The position numbers were made by a program, and so were the translations under genes. This document shows positions 34,018-50,100 of a stretch of 64,000 nt of DNA, piece after piece. Under the pieces are notes generated by a model. It was given only the letters and a program-made list of their open reading frames with translations. It had not been told where the DNA came from and did no database searches. Source of the stretch: Lithospermum erythrorhizon (taxonomy: Eukaryota > Streptophyta > Magnoliopsida > Boraginales > Boraginaceae); NCBI GenBank assembly GCA_019722365.1, contig JADFUC010000776.1:186001-250000 (forward strand), given 5' to 3'. How positions within the stretch are numbered: position 1 is the first letter of the stretch; each line of letters begins with the position of its first letter.

Positions 34018-36578
34018 TTTGGTGGCGGTGGTGGATTTGAGAAATTATTTGGATCAATTGAGGGGCAATATTTGACAAACTATAAAATATGAGGTATGGA
34101 AGTGAATTATTTATTAAATGTGAGCAATGGGATTAGTGATGTTACGGCACGGTTCCTGGTCCTGGATATCAACGACGTGACCTGACCAGAACTATATCGA
34201 CATTTTTTAATTTTAACCTATTTAAACCTTAGCTGGATGATACCTGATCCCTAAGCTGACTCTGCCCTAGCTGGTACGATCTAGAAAACCCAAAAACCCC
34301 TAAATCAGATAACACCAAATCAAAACATGAATTAAGGTAAAAAGAATTGATGAATTTATAAACTCCAAATTCAAATCCAAGAATTAAGTAATTATAAATC
34401 TAAATCCAAACTTTAATTAAAATCATAAAAATCTAATTCAAAAAATATCAAATTAAAAATCCCAAATGAATAATTAAGAAATTATAAATCCCAAATCAAA
34501 AAAGTAATTAACTTCTAAATGAACAAGAATGGTGTTGAGGGAAGTATGGGGTTCACGATGCATAAAGGAAGAAAGAGAGGAGGAGTGAGGAGTATGAGTG
34601 GGGGTTGGTCATGCCAAGGCGAGTGAAAGTGAAAGTTGTGAAGCGCAAGCGGATTTCGCTTAGGAAAGGCACGGGGGCTGGGGAGTGGAACGGGGCGCTA
34701 CGTCGCGTAGTTAGGGAGAGCAAGCGTTCGAGAAACGGCGCTGAGGGATTTCATTATATATTAAATTTACAAGCATGTGACGGACCGACCGGCTTCTGGC
34801 CCAAAAACTGAACTGACCGTAGTCATTGATTGATACCGTATTATTTTCGCGCGATCTCGATTGCCGCTTTATCTCACCACTAACAACACTAGTCGATCAT
34901 CAAATACCGGTAGTAAAAAATATTAAAGCAATTAGTTTAGCCATATCTAATGTGAGCTTTTTACGGGAGGTTTCGGGGTTTAAATACTTTCGGGTTATTA
35001 ATTCCTTTACTTTTGGTGTTTCCGCCTGCTTGACGCTTTCCGACATATCGCGGGTTCTGAAATTTCAGACTTCATAATCTAACCGAGTTTATATCGGAAA
35101 TAGTTTCCTGGGCTTCTGGCCTAGTAAATGAAATTTAACTTTAAACCTTCCTAAGGAGCCGAGTTTCGAGCCGCTCGGTAGTTCTTAAGTATAAGATTAT
35201 TATTATATATTTAAATAAAAGTTTAAAACTAATACTCTAATTTTGTATGATTTGAATTTATTGTTAATGATCAAGGTGGTGTTATGATGAATTTTTTATA
35301 TTATAATTTAGTTAATATTAAGGTCCAATTTATTTATTCACAATTAACGGTCATATCTATTATTTTTTGTGTATTATATCCCTTTAAAATTGGAATTTCC
35401 ATTGCCGGTGTAGCCTCGCTCCGGTGGAGCCACCAACGAGTTTGCCGCAGCCTTTAGGTTTGTTTAGGACCGAGCCGAGCCAAAAATTCTACGCTGCTCA
35501 GAATGTACTCTATTTCAAAGAATTACTATTTCTCGATTTCAAGAAGTAAAGCGACTGATGATAATGTAGCACTTTATATATAATATGCTTCGATTATTGT
35601 GCTTTATGCTTTTATTTGTTTATTTTATGATTTGATTGAAGTTCACGTCATATTTAATTAATTTTTATTTTTGAAATTTAAAATATAAATAGTAAAATAT
35701 AAATAATTAAGCTTGGGCATTTTCATTCTCGAAATTTTTATTCTAATGTGTGGACTATACACCAATATTTTTTTGTGGCAAGTAATCTTTTGTTGTAATG
35801 GGTCCATAATGTCTGCTTAGGTTTATGTGGCATATTAATATGTTGAAAAAAAAAAAAAAAAAGATGACAAATTGAAAAGTCCAGTAGTTCATAGTGCAAA
35901 TTGACGTAAGTCAATAGTTCTGGTGCACGAAATTAAGCCAATGAAAAATATATTCAATTTAGAAAGTTGGAACCAAAAGTTTTCTTTTAAGAGTTTTATT
36001 GAGTTTATTGCATAATCTTTGATTTTGATTAGATAGTTTTAACTTTTAAGTTTTAAGTCGCATCACCCTCTATGGACCTCAAAAGGTTGAGCTCAAAACC
36101 AGCAAATTAGATTTCTTCTATGAACTTATCTTCCCCACTGAGACTGAAAAGTGTAACCACTAAATTACAAGTCCATTGGCCAGACTAAAATAATGCTAGT
36201 TGCTTAGTGTGTGTTTGTCTAGCAATAACAAATGAAAGTTATACAAAAGTGTATGAATAACTTTGAATGGTAAAATTTGATTGAAACTTTTATGATAGTC
36301 GGAAGAGTGAATTTATGATAGTCACAAATGGATGTAGAAGTAGAGATAGGCACAAGAAGAGTTGGATAGAGACTATATATCCAAAATCTAATATCAAAAT
36401 TTTATAGCTAAAGGCGAATAGGCAACAAAATGATAAAATGGGAAAAATGGAAGTAGGGCACAGAACCCTCTCAAGGGACTAGCATAGACCTAACAAAAAA
36501 AAGAGTTGCCAGTAATATGTTGTTCAAGAAAATCCAAGATTATTGTTCTGAAGGGGATGATAATAGTAAACTGATCCC
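34018..36578. other. Spacer between membrane-protein and ADK genes, no gene seen
   Basis: AT-rich with GC-richer patches near 34600-34830 and 35400-35470 that may be worn transposon sequence. 'ggcttctggcc' occurs at both 34791 and 35112. There is an A-run of about 18 near 35846. No coding frame with a recognisable domain. Confidence 0.4.
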
Positions 36579-39647
<3,069 letters not shown>

Positions 39648-39737
39648 CTACAAAGTGTTTAAGGTTGTAACCTTAAAATGCACAATATGAGAGAAGTGAG
39701 GATACGCAAGTGATTGAAATCAGCTTGAATAGAGGCT

Positions 39738-39747
39738 TATATATATG
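39738..39747 (-). promoter_or_regulatory. TATA box of ADK
   Basis: A TATATATAA run on the minus strand about 100 bp before the ADK start codon. Confidence 0.5.
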
Positions 39748-39764
39748 TGGGGTTGTGCATGATT

Positions 39765-40210
39765 CGAGTCACTTGTAGGATCGGGTGATTCGAGGCTCGA
39801 GCTACTTTCAAGCTTAATGAGTGGAACCGCGAGCTTGATTAACTAGACATCTCGTTTGCTCGTTTTTTTTTATGTTATTTATATATATTAATAAAACTAA
39901 TTCAATATTATCAAAAAAAATGTTTTGAGAACTCTTATTCTAGTTTTTAATATTTAGTTTATTGTTTTGATTTTTATGAAGTAAAATCAGACTGTGATAT
40001 TGAAATTTATTCTTCTATTTGAGATTAATTTTACTGATATTTGATTTATTGACCTAGATTTTATTGATATAATCCATCGAGATTAAATTCGGAGTTCGCA
40101 AAGGCTTTGAACAAGTTAGCAATCTCGGGCTCGGTAACATTAATCGCTAGCTCGGGTGGGCTCCAAGTAGTCATCAAGTCGAGCTAAAAACTCTCCAAGA
40201 AGGATTCGGC
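39765..40210. repeat. CTCGAG-rich repeat, probable transposon remnant
   Basis: Both ends carry GC-richer words of the 'gaggctcgagc', 'gcgagcttga', 'ctcgggctcgg', 'gtcgagct' type around an AT-rich middle. This is a pattern seen in dispersed plant DNA elements. Ends and target duplication were not identified. Confidence 0.35.
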
Positions 40211-40269
40211 TCACATATAACTCTAGTTGTTTAGTGTGGCACATCAATAATATGAGCGGTTGAGCCGGA

Positions 40270-40490
40270 TTTTAAAAAAAAAAAATTAGCGATGAAGATT
40301 ACGATTATATAGTATTACAAATTATGATTACAGATATTGAGTATTACAAATAATGAATACAAAAATTTCTAACTAAAGACAGTATATTACAGAAAAAGAA
40401 GAATACATCTTCGACAAGAATAGAATCTGAGACTTCCATATAAAAGTTTGGGTCAGATGTCATCGACGTGGTTGACCGGATTTCAATCCA
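40270..40490 (+). repeat. Dispersed repeat, copy 2
   Basis: Same word order as 9995-10200: poly-A, 'gcgatgaagattacgatta', 'tattacaaatta' and 'gagtattacaaataatgaata'. It lies between PAL and ADK. Confidence 0.6.
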
Positions 40491-40783
40491 TGTGTAACAC
40501 TTTGTATGACGAATTTATATTGTAGTATGGCAAATCAACGTTCTAGCTTCTCATACTGAGATTCTTTGGGTTCTTTTTTTTTTTTGGTTTCAACTCAATG
40601 AAAAGGACAAATCATAAACAGATATAAGAAAGGACAAATACAGGAATCTATTAGTTGTTCCATTAGATAATATTGATAAGACAACACCTTACAAACAAAT
40701 CAACAGAAGAATTAATATGAAAATAGAAAAAGAAAAGAACAAAAAGAAGTTAAGCACATGAAATAGTCCACAAAACTGTTTAT

Positions 40784-43700
40784 TTAACAGATTGGAAGAG
40801 GAGCACCATTCCAAGCCTCCAAACAAGCCAGAAGTGGATCAACAAGCTTGCCTTCACACATTGCAGTGAATACTTTGTCCAATTCCTCACCTGGTGATCT
40901 AACCTTCTCACCAGTCAACAATTCAGTCCCCAATTCTTCCCTCACAAACTTGTACAATGGATATGACCTACATTCCTCAATCCTGTTGGAGATTGCTGGA
41001 GTGCCATTTTCGACAGAGGCTCGTGCATTCTCCACCTCTTTAGGGAGAATGGCCTTCAATTCTTCTTCGAAAATGGCAATTTTATGGAAGATTGAAGTGT
41101 TCACATCCTTCTCATTCTCGCCATTGTCTAAGGCGTGTCCAACGAGAGTTTCTCTTAGCTTCTGCATCAAGGGGTAGGTGGTGAGGCAAGGGTCGTCTGC
41201 GTAGGCAAAGACATACTCGCGATCAACCACGCGAAGCAAGTCCTTTTCGCTGAATCTTGATGGGTGGAGCTCGCCATTAACGCCTGTGGTTAATGTCCGC
41301 TTGGCAACCTGACTGACCGTGTTCTTCACTGCGAGTCTCACATTCTCCTCAATATGCCTCAAATCAACAGCTTGGAAGAGTGCAACCAAAAATGATGAAG
41401 ACATGAGCTTCAGGATTTCGACAGCCTCGGATGTCTTTCTTGAAGAGATTAAGCCCAAAGAGTTGACATCTTGGTTGTGTTGTTCAGCACTCTGGACATG
41501 GTTGGTGACTGGATTAGCCAAGAACTGGAGTTCCGAGCAGTACGAAGCCATGGCGATTTCAGCTCCCTTAAAACCATAATCCAAGCTTGGATTTCTGCTG
41601 CCTGTCAAATTTGATGGCAACCCATTGTTGTAGTAATCATTAACCAATTCAGAAAATTGAGCAAATAGAAGCTTTCCAATTGAGGCGATGGCAAGGCGAG
41701 TGTTGTCCATGGCCACACCAATAGGTGTGCCCTGGAAGTTTCCTCCATGTAAGGCCTTGTTCCTCGAAACATCGATCAATGGGTTGTCGTTAACAGAGTT
41801 GATTTCCCTCTCAATCATCTTGGTAGCAGAACGGATCACTTCGATCTGAGGACCAAGCCATTGAGGCGATGTACGGAGGGCATAACGATCTTGCTTAGGC
41901 TTCTGCAGAGGATCCATCTCATGTAACTTCTGAGCAGCCTTAACATATCCACTACCATCCAAAATGTGCTCCATGATAGCAGCAGCCTCAATCTGTCCTG
42001 GATGGTGTTTCAGTTTGTGTGTCAAATGGTCAGTGAATTCAGGTTTTCCATTCATCACCTCAGCGAAAATAGCCGAGATCACTTCAGACAAGACAGCCAA
42101 AATATTGGCTTCATAAAGAACCATTGAAGCCATTCCAGAACCAACAGCTGTTCCATTAACAAGGGCAAGTCCTTCCTTAGGCTGCAACTCGAAGAACCCG
42201 TTACTGATCCCAGCTAGACGAAAAGCTTCCTCCGCATTGAGCTTCTCCCCGGTAGGTCCAACGGCCTTGGAATTGGGACGGCCAGTAAGTAGTCCGGCAA
42301 TGTATGAGAGGGGGACGAGGTCACCAGAGGCGGTGATCGTGCCACGAAGGGGTAGGCATGGAGTGATGTTGGTGTTGAGGAACTTGGTGATAGCTTCCAG
42401 GATCTCAAACCTGATGCCTGAATAACCTTGAAGCAAAGTATTGATCCTAACAAGCATGGCTGCTCTTGTTGCTGAGTGTGGTAATGTGTGGCTAGTTTCT
42501 GTTCCATTGCCAAATATTCCAGCATTCAAGAATCTGGTAAAAATCAAATTTATAGCACGTTAGACTCATTGCTACAACATATATAAATTGAACAAATTTA
42601 AAGAACCAAAACAGGAATTACTGAGTTTTATTTAATTATTTACTTTGAACAAAATATGAGATATTACAATTGATGCCTAGATCACACTGTACAGTGTACA
42701 CCGATAGCTAATATTCAATTAATTCTTTCACTGTCGCTTTACTTTTTTGCATACATGGACTTTTAGTGATCAAACTATTTTTTTTTTCAAATTAATAATT
42801 TTGAGTATGTTATTACTTATTAGTAAGTAGTTATTCTTTGAGATCTATTTTTGTTTTTCATGAACAAAACTTTGATTATGGATGATCTTTTAATTATATT
42901 ATTAAAAGTTAAAAAATATTATGTAAAAATATTTTAAAAACAACTTCGATACATTGATTTTATATTTATTAGAATAAGGAATAAAAACCTTGCAAATAAA
43001 TTAATATGGAGTAAGATACTATACTAAATTAGTTCAAGTTTAGATCTCCTAAATTAAGAAAACAAGCACATCAAAATATTTTTAAGGGCCCTATTTTTAA
43101 ATATTGAAGTTTTTTTTTCCTTGAAGATCTCGAAATCTTGTTAGATCAATCATTCTACCAACTACAAAATTCCAACAAGTTGTATTTATTCTAATTCTAA
43201 TTTAGGTAAGACCACCAAGATAAACATATACAGTAACACAGAACACCAATTTAGACTAAAAAACATAAACACTATAACTTCCAAATACATGCGTCTACCT
43301 AATCATGATACATAAAAGGCCAACAATATAATGTATCACCCAATTGAATATTTGAATTTGCAGGAATAAGGACATGATCTTAAACTTATATTATAAACAT
43401 GATAATTGTCATGCATGTTCCTAGACAATCATAACACATAATACATAACACGTAGTGTCACATACAGTAACATACATACTACTATTCAATCTTATCGTTT
43501 AGATTGATTTATTTTCACATGGTTAAATTTTATGAACCTTGATTATATATAAGATTGATGTTAGATAAAAGTTTGTTTACCTAATAAGTTCCTTTTGAAG
43601 GGCACCCCCTTGTTTAGTCCTCCTATGTGAAGTGGCACCGAATCCAGTGGTTACACCATAACTATCCGTGCCCTTATTCATACTATCCATAACCCAATCA

Positions 43701-43963
43701 CTACTAGCCTTAACACCTTCCCGGGCAGCTTCCGCTAGCTCCACCGTGACTCCGTCGTCACGGGCAGCAATCGCCGCCACCTGACCTATAGTCAAAGTCT
43801 TACCGGCAAGTTGCACCACCGGTTTCCTGAACTCAGCCACCATGTTTTTCACTTCATCAAGGTGGCTCCCCTTCATTGACTCAGCTGCCATTTCCCAGTT
43901 CAATGGATCTTTCATGCAAAACTCCATAGTTTTTCCATTTCCATTTTCCACTATGGTTTCCAT
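40784..43963 (-). CDS. PAL: Phenylalanine ammonia-lyase
   Basis: Two exons on the minus strand, 43581-43963 and 40784-42533, joined inside an Arg codon (ATTAG|GTAAAC donor, TACCAG acceptor), giving 710 residues, a normal PAL length. PAL deaminates L-phenylalanine to trans-cinnamate and ammonia, the entry step of phenylpropanoid metabolism (lignin, flavonoids), as a cytosolic homotetramer. Seen: the [16 protein letters not shown]yr loop, and the MIO-forming Ala-Ser-Gly at residues 196-198 in [17 protein letters not shown]. Phe129 in LIRFLNAG is the residue that marks phenylalanine rather than tyrosine preference. The NDNPLID and [16 protein letters not shown] active-site strings are present, and the C-terminus is APLPIC. 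The start is [10 protein letters not shown]; the upstream in-frame ATG at 44068 lies in the 5' UTR. The single intron at this Arg is the conserved PAL intron position. Confidence 0.97.
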
Positions 43964-44169
43964 TTTGTTATATATATTGTGTACTAATAATGTAGTAATA
44001 TTTTCTTGATCCAAGAAAAATAAATGGGAACTAACTATAGGGTAGTTGAAGAAATGTGACAAACACAAAGAGAGACAAATTAAAATGTATGTAGAGAATG
44101 TAGAGAGGAATATGCGTGTGGAAGTATTAGCAAAGCAAGTTCCTGAGGTATGTTAGGAAATTTAGGAGG

Positions 44170-44176
44170 TTATATA
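44170..44176 (-). promoter_or_regulatory. TATA box of PAL
   Basis: TATATAA on the minus strand about 205 bp before the PAL ATG. Confidence 0.6.
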
Positions 44177-44188
44177 GGGAGGGGGAGG

Positions 44189-44195
44189 GGTAGGT
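44189..44195 (-). promoter_or_regulatory. AC element (ACCTACC)
   Basis: ACCTACC on the minus strand, within 20 bp upstream of the PAL TATA box and in the wider string CCCAACCTACCCC. AC elements are MYB sites that drive phenylpropanoid genes in vascular tissue. Confidence 0.55.
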
Positions 44196-44266
44196 TGGGT
44201 TGTAGTGGATTTATTTATTTATTTATTTAAGAAGTTTTAATTAATAATGATAATATAGAAAATAAT

Positions 44267-44275
44267 TTGGTAGGT
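44267..44275 (-). promoter_or_regulatory. AC-I element (ACCTACCAA)
   Basis: ACCTACCAA on the minus strand, about 95 bp upstream of the TATA box, matching the first nine bases of AC-I. Confidence 0.6.
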
Positions 44276-44334
44276 GAGAATTGAGATTGTGATTTAGGAA
44301 ATATGAGAGATGGTGGTAGGGGGAGGGGAAATGG

Positions 44335-44341
44335 GGTTGGT
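44335..44341 (-). promoter_or_regulatory. AC-II-like element (ACCAACC)
   Basis: ACCAACC on the minus strand in the PAL promoter, about 160 bp upstream of the TATA box. Confidence 0.55.
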
Positions 44342-44463
44342 TGAGTATTTGTGTGGATCATTGATTTGATATATTTTGACGGCTGAGATGAATTATAGTG
44401 TTCATGGATCATGATACACAATATTGGTCAATTACTTGGCTGAATTTTGCGATGACATATTGG

Positions 44464-44470
44464 GGTAGGT
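44464..44470 (-). promoter_or_regulatory. AC element (ACCTACC), distal
   Basis: Fourth AC-type site on the same strand, about 290 bp upstream of the PAL TATA box. Confidence 0.45.
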
Positions 44471-45147
44471 GAGGCTAATATTGGGCATATATGATTCACG
44501 TAACTTGGATTGGTAGTTGATTATGAGATTTTACTACACGACATCATCCCTTGCTATTTTAAAAAGGGTAAAATGTCAAGATCATTGGTGAAGTTTAATC
44601 TTGAAGTGTGTTTTGTGTTTGTGTTATTAATATAATGATATTCCCATATATCCACATTAAAAATTGGGGTGGGATTATGGTCTTAAGTATAACGTTTAAG
44701 AATTGTTTTTAGACCATTTTATTTGTTACCATATTAGTCAGTGATCCATATTATTTATATGCTTTAATTTTTTTCTGAGTTTTAATTTTGGACTCAAATT
44801 GACCGTATTAAAAGAAAGACGTGTTTTGAATTGTATAAATAAAAATTGCTATAAAGAAATGATTTAAAAACAGTTATTCTAATATTACATGGAGTATTAA
44901 GTTTAAGAACATAACTCACACTTGGCACCATACTTACCTACTATTAAATTTCACATGCATCTAACGTAACAATTACTTGAAACAAATGATATTAGGCTAA
45001 AGAACTGAAAAAATTTCGAATAGATATCACAGGCTTTTCGAATTTTGAATAAATCTTTAGAATAATTTTGGCAATACGAGCTTTGAAAAAATATTGCGAC
45101 ACGTAAAGCTCTAACTTGTATGTAAATCTAAGAAAAAAATATGAAAA

Positions 45148-45745
45148 ATTATATATTAACTTTTATGGGTCATTTTAAAAATAACACACACTTAATTGAA
45201 TCAATTTTTAATAATTAATTTTAATTAATTCAATTAAAAAATAAATCATCTTCAGCTAACACCATCCACCCCACCCACCAACACAATATAATACGTAATT
45301 AACTTTAAGTTTAGGCTTGCGGGAAGATGTTTTTGGTTACAACAGAGTTTGTAGTACTTCTTCCTAATGTGTTCAGGTAACTCAGAATCTATAATTAAGC
45401 CATCAACTACAATATTGAAGGCCTCAAAACTCTTTACTTCGTTGAAGTCAAGAACAGATTCTGAAAACTTGATTTTTTCTAACATATCAGAACCCAAGTT
45501 CGGATCACCCTCGATCCAAAGTTTATCTGCTGCATTCTAGGATCATCAAGTAACATCATTAGGCCACTCCCTTGACTGTATTCACCTAGTGCTTTTACGT
45601 GATTGGTTTGGTGGGGGTGGGGGTATGGGTGGGGTAAATGTTAAAGATGATGTGTTTTTTTTAAATGAATTTATTAAAATTGATTATTAAAGTGTCCAGT
45701 AAGTGTTTGTTATTTTTAAAATGGCTCGTAAAAATGTAATATAAT
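45148..45745. mobile_element. Fold-back element with about 135-bp inverted arms around a gene fragment (Pack-MULE-like)
   Basis: Left arm 45148-45281 and right arm 45606-45745 are imperfect inverted copies. Both, read inward, run 'attata', 'catttttaaaaataaca.acactt', 'aaattcattt/aattcaatta', 'catcatctt.a' and 'accccaccca'. The 324 bp between them holds a coding-like fragment. Long terminal inverted repeats around a captured piece of host gene are the mark of Pack-MULEs, but I found no clear 9-bp target duplication, so the class is an inference. Confidence 0.5.
45252..45536 (-). pseudogene. Captured coding fragment, family not named
   Basis: The minus-strand frame reads ADKLWIEGDPNLGSDMLEKI, then FSESVLDFNEVKSFEAFN and IVVDGLIIDSELPEHIRKKY. 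It has balanced composition and looks like real protein rather than noise. A TAG stop just upstream, or a GCAG acceptor at the left edge, bounds the coding part, and it loses protein character after NLKL. I cannot name the family with confidence. It sits inside the fold-back element, so it is a transposed exon piece rather than a resident gene. Confidence 0.5.
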
Positions 45746-46130
45746 GCTATTTGCCCGTTAAGTTTCACGCAGTAAAATGGGATTCGGTGAAACATTGTTC
45801 AAAAGTTAATCATCGCCACCATGTAATACGATTTGAAAGGTTAAAATATCCATCACTTATTTGAAATATTTTAGTAATTCAGTGTATATATCAAATTTAG
45901 CCATGATATTATGCCTATTCACATATGGTAATACGTATGCGGTTTGAATACCAATAGATTATAGAATTGGCACATAAATAAATGGAAAACAATGTATTCC
46001 AACTCATTAATTGGAACTACATTTTGTAAGGATACATAATGTTCTTTGTAACTTTGTTATTACTACTAGCTGGGCAGAATTTAACTAGACAAGTGGTTCT
46101 GTTTTGTTTTTTACAGAAAACCCCAGTTAG
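45746..46130. other. AT-rich spacer, no gene seen
   Basis: Nothing recognised. Confidence 0.4.
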
Positions 46131-47175
46131 ACTAAAAACAATGGGGATGTTGAATGAGGTTAAGTATGTTGAAAAAAAAAGTGAGTGGTGTAGTGGGGGT
46201 GTTGAATGAATTAAAAAAAGTGATGTGGATTAAATGGGGGAATTTGTTTAGAAGTTGTTGAAAGTATGTAGTGTGGCGCCTTGTGGCAGACACGTGTCGG
46301 CCGCCTTGAGTCTTGTCAGCAGCGTGTCCCAGCAGCGGGGACAAAGGCGTAGGCGCGGATCTTGAGAAGAATGATAATGTGGAGTCGCGTGTCGCGTTTT
46401 GATTGTTGGTTAGATTTTTTGATTTTTATCGTGTTCCCGGATCGATTATTTGATGTAATTAATTTTTTTATTTTTTAACCAAAATTCATCATTTTTTCAT
46501 ACATAAATAGAGACCCACTTTCATTCATTTGGACGTAAAAAAAAAATAAATCGTTTTCAATATAATTATTATATTATCTTTTTCTTAAACTCTTGTTTTT
46601 TAGTAGGAAATATGGATCCTAATAATAATGATTTGATAATCGAAATCCTTTAATTACTGCTTAGCTATCAAAATCAGGTAATTATCGATTTGGTAATCGT
46701 CTTGTCAATAGCGTCCTCAAAATATCCAGAATTTGGATTCAGCAAATTTGCCCAATTTCAATAGTTATTATTTGTTTTAATAGTTATTATTTTCCAATTC
46801 TTGTGTTTCTTATTTTATAAAAAATTAATTAAAAAATATGAGATTAAAAATTATTTAAATAAATATTTATATAATTTTGTTTTTAAAAAATCAAAAATAA
46901 TTTATTTACGTGTTAATTATTCTTATTTAATTATAAATGATAATTTTATAATTATTTGTCGTAAAAATATAAAATATAAGTAAATAAAGAATATTAGATA
47001 AAAGTGGTAAGTGGGGTGTTGAATTTTATTAAGCAGCCCTTGGGTATGAGTGTGTAAAATTTGAGTGGGTGTTGAATTATTATGTGAAAGAGAGAGAAGA
47101 TGATGTGGAGTGTTGAAAATTAAAAAAGAGGGTGTTGAATAAATTAGCGTTAATAGATAGCGCCCAGGCATTAAT
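46131..47175. repeat. Paired TGTTGAAT-rich repeat segments
   Basis: Segments near 46140-46230 and 47010-47160 both carry repeated 'gtgttgaat' words ('gggggtgttgaatgaatta', 'gagggtgttgaataaatta') and 'gtgatgtgg/gatgatgtgg'. They flank an AT-rich interior plus a GC-rich patch at 46265-46380. They may be the two ends of one non-autonomous DNA transposon of about 1 kb; no target duplication was found. Confidence 0.35.
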
Positions 47176-50100
47176 GGAGTACGTATGAGATATCGAAATA
47201 AATCCTAGCACAGTTTTTCTTTAAAAAACCATTTGTACATCCAAAAAAATTGTCCAATTTATTTTCAATAAACTCAAAGATTCAGTTATATGATCCTTTC
47301 AACAGGACAATGAGGGGTTGGTTGGTCTGCAATGAGCAGCTACAACAATACATTCAAAGTTGAGGGGCCAACGCAAGCCAGTCAAAATAACTCTTCTACT
47401 CACCCCACGACAAGAGGGTCCATTTTTTTTTCTGTTCAAGACAAAACATAACAATTTTTATATGTTAATGTGAGTTAACTTTCTTAATGTAATTCAGGTT
47501 TCCATGTGATTTATTTATGTTTGTACATAAAAGGCTCTTTTTAGGTATAAAAACTTTAGATCCACCTTCCATGCACTTTCTATGTTGCTCCCTTGCTTGA
47601 TCCCTTATGAAATGTTTGATAACTTTTTATTTGAATGACTTGATTTTAAAATAATTTCTGCAGTACTATGAATTATTATCTTCTTAGTTCAAAAATATTT
47701 TTCAGATCTTATAATAACATTTTTTGAAGTAGTTTGGCAAATCTTTTTGTTAAAAATAGCAAAAGACTACTGTTAATACCATTGAAAAATAAATTATTTT
47801 CAAATAAACAATGTGATTTATAAATTACTATTATAACTCTAGAATTAAACAAAGTAGACTAGGAGTATATACTCGTACACGTTTGGTCCTTTTTGGTGGC
47901 CTAATAATAAACTTGAGTAGCTCACCCATCAATATTATACTCCTACAAGTGATTTAATTTGCTTTATTTTGTATGATGAGTGTCACCTTGTAATATATAT
48001 TATACTCCATATTTAACTCATCATATAGACAGATATACTCCAAACTCCGAAGTCCAAACATATATATTTGCATAAATACTACATACAGAGTACTCATCAT
48101 TTCATATCAATTTATTTGGGTGTTCTATGCATGGCTGCATTTCTTTTTAATTTAACAGAGCACTAGGAAATAAAATATTGATTCAACTTATACTATTGAT
48201 GAGTCAAATAAATGAAAGTGTTCTATTACAAAGAATTATTTTGTAATTTAATTGAAGATATAGATTTGATGCAATCTTAATTCCATGAAATTGCAAGGTT
48301 AACTAATTAACACGGAGTCTATACGAGTAATTGATTGTCAATCGTGACGTAAACTAACTGAAATTTAATAGAAGAATAAGCTGCTAAATATTTTAATTTT
48401 CGCGTTTCATACTATGTTTCTACTGGTTTTGGTGGATATATAGCTAGTCATCCTTTGATTACTAAAGCTATAAATAGTTGTTGAAATACTATATATTAGG
48501 TAAAAGTCTTGATTCGGTTCTGGAGTTCATAAAAATTATAAATCAAATCAAATTTTATTTGGAGTCGGTTATATGAATATAATTTTCACAATTTATTTAT
48601 ATATTGAATTATTTTATTTATTAAATTCATAAACTCTAGATTAGTTGATTCGGAATATAATTTTAGAGTTTGTATTGGAACAAATTAATCATGACTTTTG
48701 TTAAATTTCCAGAGCAATTCTTTGATTTTTCCGTTAAATTTTATGGTTACTCTATCGAGTCAATTAAGTTGGGTGAAGTCACTAAGATGACCCACCTAAT
48801 CTTGTTTGGTTGATGATCAGCTCGCGTGTATCATTTCCCACTTGGGAATTATGTTTGGTGTGTTGGATGCTGTCAAGAAATTTTCATCGAGAGGCCTTTC
48901 GAGACCCTAGTCTTGATGGGGATTTCGATAGAGTCTCGATGGGGTCTTGTGTATTAAAGACCTTGGGCTGTTAGGAGCTATTTGAGACACAGAGTCTCGA
49001 TGTGAGCGATTTTTGAGGCGGTTTGAAGACTTGGGCCAACGTCTTCTTTAGGTTTTGTTGCTTTTATAAATAGGATATTTTCGTGAGTTTTATTAAATAG
49101 CGCAATCTTGGGAATATAAAATAATGGCCGTAGAATAATATTATGTCTTTAATATTATTGAAGAGCATAATTTTGTTTTGAAAAGCATGGTTTTTTGTTC
49201 TTGATAGAGGCATGGTTGAGATTTTGATTATTATAATCTGTATGAATTATAAGTAGTGGTATTCTTTTGTAACGTCTTGAAGTAGATAATTGGATTATGA
49301 CGACGGCTTCATTTCAGCATAGAAGGGAGAGCTTGTATAAATTTTGGTAATGCGTTTTAATTCAGCACTTAAATTCATCATTTTATTGATTGTTTAGGCT
49401 TCAAGAAAATTTAGGAGTGTAAATCTGCTTGTGGTGAACTAGTTGATACTTGATACACTAGTATTAACTCTAACTAATGGTCCACTATCAATCTTCCTTT
49501 ACTCCAATGATACTGATATATGAGCAAATATTCTAACTAGAGCTTGTTGGTTCAAATTCGCTTGAGACAACATTTATGTTGCCATGCATTTGCAGGTTAT
49601 GTTTGCATAGATTGTGGAGGAAATAAGGGGATATGTGTTACTTAGAAAGAGTGGTCTTGAGTTCCAAGGTATTATGAACCTTTCCACAAATTTCGGTTTC
49701 TTAGGCTATGTATGATTTGAGGTATTAAGATGGATAGATTTAAATACAATAGAGGATAAAATTAGTGCAAATTTAGCAACGATGAGCTTAGGAATCGATA
49801 TTTGGTCGAGATAATTTTTACACAAATGGTAGAGTCCCACAAGCAATAAAAAAACAAAACAAAAATTATGCCATCAGCCTCCTGCCGAGGCCACATGGCG
49901 AGGTGATTGGCCTCCAATTTTTCGCTTGATTTTAAAATGGTTTTTCTGAAATAATTATAATATTAAATAAAATAAAATTATCTGCTTATTTTTTATTTTC
50001 GTCTTTCCCCATAAATAGAAACTGGGTTTATGTCATTGGACATAAAAATAAGTTTTTTTCGTATATTTCTTTATTAATAATATATTTCGAGTTCGAGTGA

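Noticed and set aside
33640..34092. Plus-strand Gly/Glu/Trp-rich open frames
   Set aside because: They are reverse readings of the Pro/His codon runs of the minus-strand membrane-protein gene.
40848..42525. Several 60-110 codon frames inside PAL exon 2 on both strands
   Set aside because: They are shadows of the PAL coding frame.
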